Assembly (NCBI RefSeq): GCF_030758615.1
Contig: NZ_CP132381.1
Span: forward strand, 1,736,001 to 1,800,000
Source of the DNA: Gilliamella apis
Lineage (GTDB): Bacteria > Pseudomonadota > Gammaproteobacteria > Enterobacterales > Orbaceae
Length of the DNA: 64,000 nt
Direction: 5' to 3'
This document shows, one piece after another, positions 48,357 to 58,796 of this stretch (position 1 is its first letter; every line of letters starts with the position of its first letter). A program made the position numbers and the translations under genes. The notes under the pieces were generated by a model. The model saw only the letters and a list, made by a program, of their open reading frames with translations. It made no database searches and had not been told where the DNA came from.

Positions 48357-49781
48357 TCATTTGTTTTTTAAATGGATATTTTGCATATGAGGATGAGCTT
48401 TAGCTACACCATTACTTTTTTGCATGTTTTGTCTAGCTTGTGCCATTTGTTTTTGTAATTCGAGATGTTCAGGATTATTAAGTTGTAATAACAGTTGCTG
48501 TAAGGCTTGTAATAGATTACTCGACCAAAATCGTCCCGATAAGGTAAGTCGTAAACAGTGATCTTCATTTTGTAATAGCCCTACTTCATGCCATTGTTTG
48601 ATTAGTGGATCAAACAATTCTGCACGATCGGTTAACTGTGTTAAATCAATTCGGCCTTTCTCGATGCCAGCTTGTAATTTATGTAACCAATCGCCAAGTA
48701 ATGGTTTATCTGTTAACATCATTATTGGTTTCTTACCTTGGTCTAATAATGCATAATACTGATTTAAATCACGATGGATCATATAGGATTGACCATTTAA
48801 TTTACCACCAGCACAAGAACCAAATCCAAAAAAATGTGAGCCTTGCTTTATGAGAAAATTATATAAATTGCGCTCACGACTGGTTTTAGCCCAATGAGCA
48901 TTAGTTAAATGTGTCCAGCCTTGTTTAGCTAAATACTCGGCACCTTGATGGTAAAAACCACATTTATCAATAACCGATGGTAATTCAATTCTTCTATTTT
49001 CAACCCCTTTCGCTAAAGGAGTAGTTGGCAAAAGATTTAAAGAATAAAGATCAACGCCATCAAGCGGAAGTTGATCGGCAATTGCTAAATCTCTTTGCCA
49101 TGTAGCCGTTGTTTGATTAGGTAAACCAAACATTAAATCACAAACTAGTGCCACACTATCTCGTGAAGCAATGTTTTCGAAACGTTGAATAATCTCCTTT
49201 TCCGATGATTGGCGCCCTAATTTTTGTCTAATTTCAGTATTAAATGTTTGTACACCTATCGAAAAACGATTAGCTCCAGACTCAATATAACTATCAATTT
49301 TTTCATCATCAAAATCAGAAATTCGACCTTCTACGGTAATCTCACAATCAGGCGCTAAAGGGGCATGTTGTTTAAAATAACTAATTACTCGAGCTAATTG
49401 TCCAGTCGCCAATGCTGAAGGTGTTCCACCACCAAAATAAATAGCATGAATTGGGGCCGACTGCATTGCTTTACTATTGATTTCTAAAGATATTTCTTGT
49501 AGTAAATAGTCTATATAAGTTTTGGTATCAAACTTACGTAATGGATTTTGATAAAAACCACAAAACTGGCAATGAATATAACAAAAAGGAATATGTAGAT
49601 AAATTAACCTTTTTTTGCCAGCTAAATTTGAATTTAGTAGGTTATTCCATTGTTGCTCTAATTCTGGAGGCGGAACAGGTAAACTGGCTTGTAATGGCAT
49701 TACAGCCCAACGATCTTTAAAGGGTAAAACTGAATTTAAAGCGTAATAGGCACTTACATCAAATGATTTCATAACTTCCAT
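48357..49781 (-). CDS. chuW: Anaerobilin synthase-like radical SAM protein (ChuW/HutW)
   Basis: The 474-residue protein has the radical-SAM cysteines Cys67, Cys71 and Cys74 in FCYIHCQFCGF, then YFGGGTPSAL and NRFSIGVQTFN, as in the HemN/HutW group. ChuW opens the haem ring without oxygen by radical methyl transfer, freeing iron. It is the first gene of the minus-strand operon, preceded by a Fur box, 15 bases before chuX. HemW or HemN are alternatives, but the operon context argues for ChuW. Confidence 0.9.
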   Translation of the reverse strand: MEVMKSFDVSAYYALNSVLPFKDRWAVMPLQASLPVPPPELEQQWNNLLNSNLAGKKRLIYLHIPFCYIHCQFCGFYQNPLRKFDTKTYIDYLLQEISLEINSKAMQSAPIHAIYFGGGTPSALATGQLARVISYFKQHAPLAPDCEITVEGRISDFDDEKIDSYIESGANRFSIGVQTFNTEIRQKLGRQSSEKEIIQRFENIASRDSVALVCDLMFGLPNQTTATWQRDLAIADQLPLDGVDLYSLNLLPTTPLAKGVENRRIELPSVIDKCGFYHQGAEYLAKQGWTHLTNAHWAKTSRERNLYNFLIKQGSHFFGFGSCAGGKLNGQSYMIHRDLNQYYALLDQGKKPIMMLTDKPLLGDWLHKLQAGIEKGRIDLTQLTDRAELFDPLIKQWHEVGLLQNEDHCLRLTLSGRFWSSNLLQALQQLLLQLNNPEHLELQKQMAQARQNMQKSNGVAKAHPHMQNIHLKNK

Positions 49782-49806
49782 TCATAAAAATAATCTTGCA
49801 GAATTA

Positions 49807-49825
49807 AATAATAATTATTCTCATT
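49807..49825. promoter_or_regulatory. Fur box before chuW
   Basis: AATAATAATTATTCTCATT, a 19-bp imperfect palindrome like the Fur consensus, 26 bases before the chuW start. Confidence 0.65.
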
Positions 49826-49957
49826 TATCAATATTTTTTTCATTATTTATTTATTTGTTATGTAATATGAATTTACTATTTATTTGAATAATAAAATTAT
49901 TTTAGCTTTAGTTCCTATTTTTTTAAAACTTCTTATAAATTATTATTAATACATATT

Positions 49958-49976
49958 GATAATGATTATCATTTTC
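49958..49976. promoter_or_regulatory. Fur box before the first hmuT
   Basis: GATAATGATTATCATTTTC is close to the Fur consensus and lies about 50 bases before hmuT. It predicts repression when iron is plentiful. Confidence 0.85.
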
Positions 49977-50023
49977 AATATATTGATTGGTCTATTTGTA
50001 AACTTTTAATGAGAAAATACAGA

Positions 50024-50875
50024 ATGAAAAAGAAATTTATGGCAAATATTTTATTATTCATATTCATTTTTAGTGTACATAACTTTACTAATTTCAGTTA
50101 TGCAAATGAGAGAATTGTTATCGCTGGTGGCGCACTGACTGAAATTGTGTTTGCTCTGGGTGCTGGTGATCAGGTTGTCGGTGTTGATAGCACCAGTCAC
50201 TTTCCTCAAACAGTAAAACAACTTCCTCAAATTGGTTATTTAAAATTACTAAATATTGAGTCAATACTATCTCTTAATCCCTCACTAGTTATTAGTTTCA
50301 ATGATACTGAAACCGATAATATTCTTCAGCAAATAACCCTAGCAAAAGTTGCTGTTCTAGCGTTGAAACGTGTACCAGCCACAATTGATTTACTTTATGA
50401 AAATATTAATAAGATTGCCGTAAAATTGGATAAACAAGAAAAAGGCCAAGAACTAATCAATCAAATCAAAAAGAATCTTTCTAATATCCAAACTCAAATA
50501 GCGACGCAACCACATAAAATAAAAGTGTTGTGTATCATGAATATGGGGGGAAGCATTTTGATTGCAGGAAAAAATACGACTACAGACGCTTTAATCACTA
50601 TTGCTGGTGGTGAAAATCTTGCTACTCATAACAGTGTTAAAACTTATACAACTGAATCCTTAATTGCTATGAATCCAGAAGCTATTATTTTAACCACACA
50701 TTCAATCAATGAATTAGGTGGTTTAGATAAAATCAATACTATTCCTGGTATTTCAGAGACAGAGGCATTTAAAAATAATCGAATTATCATTATTGATGAT
50801 AGCTATTTGTTCGGCATTGGCCCAAGAGTAGATGATGCAGTAAAAATACTCTTTCAAGGTTTTTACCCTCAATAA
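50024..50875 (+). CDS. hmuT: Periplasmic haem-binding protein HmuT, copy 1
   Basis: From the ATG at 50024 the product is 283 residues, the same length as its paralogue; an ATG at 50009 would add five residues. A signal peptide (about 1-28) is followed by IVIAGGALTEIVFALGAGDQVVGVD and LPQIGYLKLLNIESIL, with the tyrosine that serves as haem ligand in ShuT/PhuT-type proteins. It delivers haem to HmuUV. hmuR follows after 104 bases. Confidence 0.92.
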   Translation: MKKKFMANILLFIFIFSVHNFTNFSYANERIVIAGGALTEIVFALGAGDQVVGVDSTSHFPQTVKQLPQIGYLKLLNIESILSLNPSLVISFNDTETDNILQQITLAKVAVLALKRVPATIDLLYENINKIAVKLDKQEKGQELINQIKKNLSNIQTQIATQPHKIKVLCIMNMGGSILIAGKNTTTDALITIAGGENLATHNSVKTYTTESLIAMNPEAIILTTHSINELGGLDKINTIPGISETEAFKNNRIIIIDDSYLFGIGPRVDDAVKILFQGFYPQ

Positions 50876-50979
50876 ATTTTTAGAATAACTATTTTTATAT
50901 TTTTTATTAATATTTTTATCATTTGAAGCAATAAATGAGCGTTCTTGTTATTTATTACATTATCGATTAAAGGACTAGA

Positions 50980-53283
50980 ATGTTAAATTTTAAATTTTTA
51001 AAAAATACCAGTTCATTAGCAATAGGTTTAACCTTAGCGTTACCTGCTATTGCTGCTGATAAACCTAATGAGCAAAACGATATTGATACTATTACCGTTA
51101 CCGCCCATGAAGCAACGAAAAAACCCGGAACAAATACCGAAATTTCGGAACAAGATATTCGCCGTGATGGTGGGACTAATTTTGGCACCATTATGCGTTA
51201 TCAACCGCTGATATCAGCATCTGGTAGTATTTCCGGCTCAAGTAGTGGTAAAAGCAGTTGGGATCGTGGTGGATTTACTGGTTATAATATTCGCGGTTTA
51301 GATGCTAACCGTGTTTCAATCGATATTGATGGTATGCCATTACCTATTGCCCAAGGTCGAGTTAATGGTGTTGGTCGGGCAGGATTTGGATCTTATGGTA
51401 TCGGGCGAGATTATATCGATACTTATATGTATAATAAAGTTGATATCCAATCAGGCGCAACCTCGGTAAGTAACGCTAACAATGCTTTAGGAGGCTCCGT
51501 ATCATTTCAAACTAAAACCGCCAGTTATTATCTTTATCCAGGAAAAACCAGCTATTTCGGTTTTCAAAACAACTATGACAGTGCCGACCGAAGTTATCAC
51601 CAAGGTTTAACCATGGCTGGTGGTGATGAGTATCTCAATGGTATTTTAGTATTAAGCCGACGCGATGGGCAACAAACGCGTAATCATGGCGATTCAATCA
51701 GTAGCTATCCGGAAAATTGGCATTCTAATTCAATCTTAGCTGGTTTTGGTTGGCAAATGACCGATGAACATTTAATCAACACCACTGTTGATTACAATAA
51801 TAAAACCAAAAACGCTCATTATGATACTTGGGATAAATATGGTAAAAAGATTGAATCATTTGATAAACAAAGAAGCAAAAACAATCGTTTCAATCTTGCA
51901 ATTAAAGATCAATGGAAACCGACAAATATCAGTTGGATTGATAGTTTAACCACACAGTTGAATTATCAACAAACCCATGTCTATGACAGTACCGACCTCC
52001 GTCATAAAACTAGAGGTAATTTTAATACCCAAACGAACTACAATACCAAAGCTTATAACTTTATTACCACTTTAATCAAAAGTTATGATAATCAACGCAT
52101 TAGTGCTGGATTAAATGGTAAATGGAGTGAAGATGAATCACCATTTTTTACATCGGCTGAATCAGAAAATATCATTATTCTTCCCGATGGTCCATATAGT
52201 AAACCACAAGCCGATAGTCGTAGTTATCAACTCGGTGGCTTCTTCGAAGATCGAATAAACTTTAATGTTAATGATAGTAATAATTTTTATTTAGTTCCTG
52301 GTGTCAGAGCCATTTACCAAAATACTAAACCGCGTAATCTTGAAAATATGTCAGTGACGAATATTAATAGCAATCGGTTAGGTAAACAATACAATAGTAA
52401 CAGCGATTTTAAAGTATTGCCTTCGATGTCATTTATGTATGATATTACCCCTGATTTTACTGCCTATTTGCAGTATCAACGTGCAGCACAAATGCCAAAT
52501 CAGAATCAACTTTATGGCTCTTATTTAGCCCATAGCAGTATCGCTTTATTAGTTGGTGATTCAAATCTTAAAACCGAAACTAGTGACAACTTTGAATTAG
52601 GTTTAAAAGGACAACCTGTATCAGGTGTGACACTTTCATCATCAGCTTTTTATAATAAATATAAAAACTTCATCGCCTATACTCGCTATAAAAAAGATTT
52701 TTTAGGCATTGGTAACCGTATTGTTTATCAAGCAGAGAACCGTGATAAAGCCTATATTTATGGTGCTGAACTAAGCAGTGAATTCAATATTGGAAAATGG
52801 ATTGAACCGGTTAATGGTTTAAGTGCCAGATTCGCAATTGGTTATAACCAAGGCAAATCAAAATCGAGTTATTTAGGGGATAAATATATTGAAATGGATT
52901 CTATTGCTCCAATAAAAAGCATTATCGGCTTAGCATGGGATGATCCAAATAAGTTTTATGGTATAGCAATTACGGCAACTTTCCAAAAAGGCAAAAAAAA
53001 GGAAGCTACATCTCGTGAAACTTATAACAATGAAGGTAAACCTATCCCTAATTCCAAAGATGATTACTTTAGAATTGCTGGTCATGGTATTGTCGATTTA
53101 ACAGGTTATATCAATATTACCAAAAATGTGAAACTAAATGGTGGGATCTACAATCTTACTGATCAAAAATATTGGGATTATCTAAGTAATAATAAATTAT
53201 ATAGTACATCAGATCATAAATACCTAGATATGTTTACTGCACCAAGTCGTACTTTCCAATTAGGTTTAAATATTGATTTTTAA
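50980..53283 (+). CDS. hmuR: TonB-dependent haem receptor HmuR, copy 1
   Basis: The 767-residue protein has a signal peptide (cleavage after AIA near residue 25), a TonB box DTITVTA, a plug domain (about 45-175) and a 22-strand barrel ending LGLNIDF. The FRAP-box region reads RAAQMPN near residue 500 and NPNL reads DSNL; the histidine between them (YLAHSS, near residue 516) is the expected haem ligand. It takes haem across the outer membrane. It forms a Fur-controlled pair with hmuT. Confidence 0.93.
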   Translation: MLNFKFLKNTSSLAIGLTLALPAIAADKPNEQNDIDTITVTAHEATKKPGTNTEISEQDIRRDGGTNFGTIMRYQPLISASGSISGSSSGKSSWDRGGFTGYNIRGLDANRVSIDIDGMPLPIAQGRVNGVGRAGFGSYGIGRDYIDTYMYNKVDIQSGATSVSNANNALGGSVSFQTKTASYYLYPGKTSYFGFQNNYDSADRSYHQGLTMAGGDEYLNGILVLSRRDGQQTRNHGDSISSYPENWHSNSILAGFGWQMTDEHLINTTVDYNNKTKNAHYDTWDKYGKKIESFDKQRSKNNRFNLAIKDQWKPTNISWIDSLTTQLNYQQTHVYDSTDLRHKTRGNFNTQTNYNTKAYNFITTLIKSYDNQRISAGLNGKWSEDESPFFTSAESENIIILPDGPYSKPQADSRSYQLGGFFEDRINFNVNDSNNFYLVPGVRAIYQNTKPRNLENMSVTNINSNRLGKQYNSNSDFKVLPSMSFMYDITPDFTAYLQYQRAAQMPNQNQLYGSYLAHSSIALLVGDSNLKTETSDNFELGLKGQPVSGVTLSSSAFYNKYKNFIAYTRYKKDFLGIGNRIVYQAENRDKAYIYGAELSSEFNIGKWIEPVNGLSARFAIGYNQGKSKSSYLGDKYIEMDSIAPIKSIIGLAWDDPNKFYGIAITATFQKGKKKEATSRETYNNEGKPIPNSKDDYFRIAGHGIVDLTGYINITKNVKLNGGIYNLTDQKYWDYLSNNKLYSTSDHKYLDMFTAPSRTFQLGLNIDF

Positions 53284-53298
53284 TCTTAAAAAATAATC

Positions 53299-53321
53299 AC
53301 TCCACCGATAATTGGTGGAGT
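53299..53321 (+). terminator. Hairpin after hmuR copy 1
   Basis: ACTCCACC and GGTGGAGT form an 8-bp stem with a 7-nt loop, 15 bases after the stop; the T run follows only after a gap. Confidence 0.65.
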
Positions 53322-53649
53322 TGATAAAAATAGTTTTTTTCAGAAAAAAAATAACAACTAAAATTCATTATTAATTATCATCAAATGATGACTTAACCTG
53401 CATTTATAGCTGTAATTGTTGATTATTTAGCTAATAATTGGGAGTATTTGAAAAAATTTTTTCAATTTTATTTTTATAATTTATTGATTATAAATTTATT
53501 ATTTATTTAAAAAAAAGTTTATTTTTATTCTTAAATTTGCTTTTTTTTGCCCTGCTACAGCAAATCCCTATAGATTTTATGTTGATAATGGTTATCATTT
53601 TCACTATATTATCCAGTCTAATTTTTAAGCCATGGTAGGTACATAAATC
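53322..53649. other. Spacer and promoter region between the two cassettes
   Basis: AT-rich, no gene. It contains the Fur box of the second cassette at 53584-53602. Confidence 0.6.
53584..53602. promoter_or_regulatory. Fur box before the second hmuT
   Basis: GATAATGGTTATCATTTTC differs by one base from the first cassette's box, so both are expected to respond to iron. Confidence 0.82.
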
Positions 53650-54501
53650 ATGAAAAAGAAGTTTATGGGAAAATTGGTGCTATTTTTGCTAATTTTCAGT
53701 ATTAATAGCTTTATTAATGTTTGTTCAGCTAGTCAAAGAATCGTTATTGCCGGCGGCGCCCTTACTGAAATTGTGTTTGCTCTGGGTGCTGGTGATCAGG
53801 TTGTCGGCGTAGATAAAACAAGTAGTTTTCCTGAAAAAGTTAAACAATTGCCACAAATTGGTTATTGGAAATTATTAAACATTGAAGGCATTTTATCGTT
53901 AAAACCATCACTGTTTATCACGTTAAATGATGTTGAACCTGAAAATATTATTGATCAAGTTAATCAGTCAAAAGTAGATGTTCTAGCGTTGAAACGTGTA
54001 CCAGGGACAATTGAATTACTTTACGAAAATATTAATAAAATTGCAGTTAAATTAGATAAACAAAAAGAAGGTCAAGTGCTCATCAATCAAATCAGGACGA
54101 ATCTTGCTGACCTAGAAACGAAAATTACTACACACCCACAAAAAACTAAGGTTTTAGCTTTAATGAGCATGGGAGGAACTAACTCAGTAGCAGGGAAAAA
54201 CACAACTATTGATGCATTAATTACCATTGCTGGTGGTGAAAATCTTGCTAATCATAATAGCTTTAAAAGTTATACTGCCGAATCATTAATTACTCTTAAT
54301 CCGGAAGTCATCATATTGAATAAACATTCAATTGATCAACTAGGCGGACTAGATAAAGTTAATACTATTCCAGGTATTATTGAAACTGCAGCGTTTAAAA
54401 ATAATCGAATTACCATTATTGATGATAGCTATTTGTTCGGCATTGGCCCACGAGTTGATGAAGCAGCCAAAATACTTTTCCAAAGTTTTTATCCACAATA
54501 A
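53650..54501 (+). CDS. hmuT: Periplasmic haem-binding protein HmuT, copy 2
   Basis: A 283-residue paralogue of the gene at 50024, with signal peptide, VIAGGALTEIVFALGAGDQVVGVD and the ligand tyrosine in QIGYWKLLNIEGIL. It differs from copy 1 at many positions across the whole protein, unlike the conserved start of the receptors. The frame is intact, so it still could supply the transporter although its partner receptor is frameshifted. Confidence 0.92.
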   Translation: MKKKFMGKLVLFLLIFSINSFINVCSASQRIVIAGGALTEIVFALGAGDQVVGVDKTSSFPEKVKQLPQIGYWKLLNIEGILSLKPSLFITLNDVEPENIIDQVNQSKVDVLALKRVPGTIELLYENINKIAVKLDKQKEGQVLINQIRTNLADLETKITTHPQKTKVLALMSMGGTNSVAGKNTTIDALITIAGGENLANHNSFKSYTAESLITLNPEVIILNKHSIDQLGGLDKVNTIPGIIETAAFKNNRITIIDDSYLFGIGPRVDEAAKILFQSFYPQ

Positions 54502-54591
54502 GTTATTTTAAAGAATTTAATAAAATTTTTAATAATTGAAGCAATAGATGTGCACTTTATTATTTAGTATATCAGATTTGAAAGGACTAAC

Positions 54592-56894
54592 ATGTTAAAG
54601 TTTAAATATTTAAAAAATACCAGTTCATTAGCAATAGGTTTAACCTTAGCGTTACCTGCTATTGCTGCTGATAAACCTAATGAGCAAAACGATATTGATA
54701 CTATTACCGTTACCGCTCATGAAGCAACGAAAAAACCCGGAACAAATACCGAAATTTCGGAACAAGATATTCGCCGTGATGGTGGGACTAATTTTGGCAC
54801 CATTATGCGTTATCAACCGCTGATATCAGCATCTGGTAGTATTTCCGGCTCAGGTAGTGGCAAAAGCAGTTGGGACCGAGGTGGATTTACTGGTTATAAC
54901 ATCCGTGGTTTAGATGCTAACCGTGTTTCAATCGATATTGATGGTATGCCATTACCTATTGCCCAAGGTCGAGTTAATGGTGTTGGTCGGGCAGGATTTG
55001 GTTCTTATGGTATCGGGCGAGATTATATTGATACTTATATGTATAATAAAGTTGATATCCAATCTGGCGCAACCTCGGTAAGTAACGCTAACAATGCTTT
55101 AGGAGGCTCCGTATCATTTCAAACTAAAACCGCCAGTTATTATCTTTATCCAGGAAAACCAGCTATTTCGGTTTTCAAAACAACTATGACAGTGCCGACC
55201 GAAGTTATCACCAAGGTTTAACCATGGCTGGTGGTGATGAGTATCTCAATGGTATTTTAGTATTAAGCCGACGCGATGGGCAACAAACGCGTAATCATGG
55301 CGATTCAATCAGTAGCTATCCGGAAAATTGGCATTCTAATTCAATCTTAGCTGGTTTTGGTTGGCAAATGACCGATGAACATTTAATCAATACCACAATC
55401 GATTACAATAATAAAACCAAAAACTCTCATTATGATACTTGGGATAGATATGGTAAAAAAGTTGAATCATTTGATAAACAAAGAAGCAAAAACAATCGTT
55501 TCAATCTTGCAATTAAAGATCAATGGAAACCGACAAATATCAGTTGGATTGATAGTTTAACCACACAATTGAATTATCAACGAACTAATGTTTATGACAG
55601 TACCGACCTCCGTCATAAAACTAAAGGCAATTTTAATACCCAAACTAACTATAACACGAAATCTTATAACTTTATTACGACTCTAATCAAAAGTTATGAT
55701 AATCAACGCATTAGTGCTGGTTTAAATGGTAAATGGAGCGAAGATGAATCGCCATTCTTCTCATCAGCTAAATCTCCAAATGCATCATTTTTTCCTGATG
55801 GAGATTATAGTAAACCTCAAGCCGATAGCCGTAGTTATCAACTCGGTGGCTTCTTCGAAGATCGGATAAACTTTAATGTTAATGACAGTAATAATTTTTA
55901 TTTAGTTCCCGGTGTCAGAGCTGTTTACCAAAATACTAAACCTCGCAACCTTGAAAATATGTCATTATCAAAAATAAATAGTAGTCAATTGGGTAAACAA
56001 TACAATAGCAATAGCGATTTTAAAGTATTACCATCCATGGCATTTATGTATGATATTACCCCTGATTTTACTGCTTATTTACAATATAAGCGAGCTGCAC
56101 AAATGCCAAATCAGAACCAACTTTATGGCTCTTATTTAGCACATAGCACTAAGTATGTATTAGTGGGAGATTCAAACCTAAAAACTGAAACTAGTGACAA
56201 CTTTGAATTAGGTTTAAAAGGGCAACCTGTATCAGGTGTGACACTTTCATCATCAGCTTTTTATAATAAATATAAAAACTTTATCGCTTATACTCGCTAT
56301 AATAAAAACTTCGTTGGCGTTGGTAACCGTATTGTTTATCAAGCAGAGAACCGTGATAAAGCCTATATTTATGGTGCTGAACTAAGCAGTGAATTCAATA
56401 TCGGAAAATGGATTGAACCGGTTAATGGTTTAAGTGCCAGATTCGCAATTGGTTATAACCAAGGCAAATCAAAATCGAGTTATTTAGGGGATAAATATAT
56501 TGAAATGGATTCTATTGCCCCAATGAAAAGCACTATCGGCTTAGCATGGGACGATCCGAACAAATTTTATGGTGTAGCGATTACGGCAACTTTCCAAAAA
56601 GGCAAAAAAACTGAAGCAACATCTCGTGAAAGTTATGGTAATGATGGTAAACCAATTGCTAAATCTAAAGATGATTACTTTAGAATTGCTGGTCATGGTA
56701 TTGTTGATTTAACAGGTTATATCAATATCACCAAAAATGTGAAACTAAATGGAGGGATCTACAATCTTACTGATCAAAAATATTGGGATTATCTAAGTAA
56801 TAATAAATTATATAGTACATCAGATCATAAATACCTAGATATGTTTACTGCACCTGGCCGTACATTCCAACTAGGTTTAGACATTGATTTCTAA
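54592..56894 (+). pseudogene. hmuR: TonB-dependent haem receptor HmuR, copy 2, single-base frameshift
   Basis: Residues 1-190 match copy 1, including the TonB box. At 55155-55158 a run of five A in copy 1 (GGAAAAACC) is four A here, shifting the frame to a stop at 55219-55221. The rest of the receptor (55224-56894, MAGGDEYLNG to GLDIDF) remains fully open in the other frame. Restoring one A gives 767 residues, exactly the length of copy 1. The clean remainder argues for a recent change, slippage or sequencing error rather than old decay. Confidence 0.92.
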
Positions 56895-56914
56895 AATCAA
56901 ATTATCCCAAGAAT

Positions 56915-56942
56915 CAAATAACCCGCTTTTGCGGGGTATTTG
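56915..56942 (+). terminator. Terminator after hmuR copy 2
   Basis: CAAATA-A-CCCGC and GCGGG-G-TATTTG pair around TTTT with one mismatch, 20 bases past the stop. Confidence 0.8.
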
Positions 56943-57122
56943 ATTATCATAACTGATATAACTATTGATTAACTTTATTTTTTGAATAATAAGAGTATAT
57001 AGCAAAATCAGTTTAATCTTTTTAGCTATACTTTAATTTCAAGCAAAAATAAACTATTTAATCATTTAATTAAATCAAATAATTACATGATTATTGTAAT
57101 CTTTGTTATATTATGCTCTTTT

Positions 57123-57332
57123 TTATCCAACTGAAAATCTAGGTGCAAAAATTAAGAAGAGAAACATGAAAAGATAACAACATATAGGAACAATTATAAA
57201 AAATATCCCGGTAATTCTTAAAAATTTATGAGATGAGAATAAAAGCAATATACCAATCGCTAATACAGCAAAATAAACCCACCAATAAATAATCAAGGTA
57301 AGTAAAAACACTCCCCAACCATTTAACACCAT
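57123..57332 (-). CDS. Small membrane protein (69 aa)
   Basis: Two to three hydrophobic helices over nearly the whole length (LLTLIIYWWVYFAVLAIGILLLF, then ITGIFFIIVPICCYLFMFLF segments). AAGGA seven bases before the ATG supports it. No family is recognised. It lies at the border between the haem locus and the prophage remnant. Confidence 0.6.
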   Translation of the reverse strand: MVLNGWGVFLLTLIIYWWVYFAVLAIGILLLFSSHKFLRITGIFFIIVPICCYLFMFLFLIFAPRFSVG

Positions 57333-57760
57333 ATTTAATTCCTTTTAAATCGTTTTATATCTACTGCCATAGATTCTATCATTATTTGAAAAATTTAAAA
57401 GCATGTGAAAAATAGATATTATTAATAAGTCACTATAAAACAAATCTAAAGCTATAATTGTGTTAATAACAACCAAACTACAATATGAGTATCAAAGCAA
57501 CTGAAAACTAGACACAATTAATTCGCCAAAATGAATTAAATGTTGGAGATGATAAAAAAAGCTTTTTAAAATACACAACACTTAAGCTAATTTTCAAATT
57601 TGAGCACAATTTGCATTATAGAATTAAAGCAAAAATAATAAGCAGTTAGGTGCAAAATATTAGAGCTTTTAATTAAGATATAAAACAGCATGAATGTTAA
57701 AAAAATCACATTTATAATTTTATCATTGAACTAACGAATGAATAACTAAAACGTGGTGAA
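57333..57760. other. Spacer before the prophage remnant
   Basis: AT-rich sequence without a recognised gene or RNA. The left prophage boundary may lie here; no attachment site was identified. Confidence 0.4.
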
Positions 57761-57945
57761 TTGACGAACAGTAATGAAATGAATGAAATATTGAAAAAGC
57801 ATAAAATTTGGATCTTTTCTTGTGGCGAAAATGGGGAGAAAGCAGACCTAAAAGATATCAACTTGACTAGTACTGATTTACCTGTATCAATTTTCATTAT
57901 ATTAGGTGAAGAATATTTTTTTTCAATATGTGGTGATTATGTCAG
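57761..57945 (+). pseudogene. Fragment of a phage pentapeptide-repeat-type protein
   Basis: The frame begins near MNEILKKHKIWIFSCGENGEKADLKDINL, like the start of phage pentapeptide-repeat proteins, then jumps to YFFSICGDYVRAGC. The repeat body is missing, and past about 57945 the sequence is the end of the oppositely oriented portal gene. It looks like an internally deleted remnant. Confidence 0.4.
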
Positions 57946-58794
57946 AGCTGGTTGTTCAAAACCACGCTTGCGTAATGTTCTCTCAAGCTCTTCCATATCA
58001 GCATCATAATTAACATAAACCTGCCCACTGGCATTTTTGAGACCCCCTTCAGCGCTACCACCTGAATATTTCATCATATCCATTAAATCGTTATAGCCAA
58101 CCTCTAATTAAGATTCTCCATCATCGATTGAGTTAATTACTGATGTTTCATTTAGTATAAATACTCTGTCTGGATGGATTTTGCGTGATATTCGTGGCTT
58201 GATGGATTGATTATTGATTGACTACTCGTCAAACTGGTACTTCGTGACTTGGCCATAATTTTCGTCAGTCTCGTCTTGATTCCATTCACATGGTTTTAAC
58301 TGACATTCCCAAGCAGGAATTAACTTAACAATAGCATCTTGAGGTGATAATCGGTTTATAACTTTGGTATCAACAGGCTTATCCCATGTTTGACCGTCTC
58401 GTAACTGAATAATTAACGCAGAATATCGACCAACAATACCTCGCTTGTCGGCTTCGACTATTGATGACCACAATTTATCATTAAATAGGTCCGTTACAAT
58501 TTTTTCTCACGTTGTTAGTTTTGTGTCTTGTTCTCGAATATGACCGTCAATAAATTTGGGGGTAATCTAACCAGCAGATCCTATCCACAAATCCACGAGC
58601 GCCACCTGTTTTTTTGTATACCTTATAAAAATCACCGAATGTTAAATGTTCAGGATAACCAAATTCACGGTCGATAAATGCGCGCTTTGTATTATTTACC
58701 AAACCCGATGATGCATATGCTAATCTTTGTCTACTAATGTCTTGACTGCTGTTAGAAACCATTAGCTGATCATCTGTCGGTTTTAATAATTCAT
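57937..58794 (-). pseudogene. Phage portal protein (DUF1073-like), decayed
   Basis: Pieces in order: LKPTDDQLMVSNSSQ and REFGYPEHLTFGDFYKVYKK (N-terminus), then EADKRGIVGRYSALIIQLRDG, VKLIPAWECQLKP, KPRISRKIHPDRVFIL and GYNDLMDMMKYSGGSAEG. These follow DUF1073 portal proteins. There are frame changes just after the start and near 58560, and in-frame stops (TGA in place of an expected Trp, TAG, TAA). The C-terminal third is missing. It is non-functional. Confidence 0.75.
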
Positions 58795-58796
58795 TA

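Larger units (their letters stand above)
50024..56894. repeat. Tandem duplication of the hmuT-hmuR cassette
   Basis: Copy 1 (50024-53283) and copy 2 (53650-56894) have the same order, lengths and Fur box. The first 600 bases of hmuR are nearly identical; the hmuT genes and some receptor loops differ more. Confidence 0.95.
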
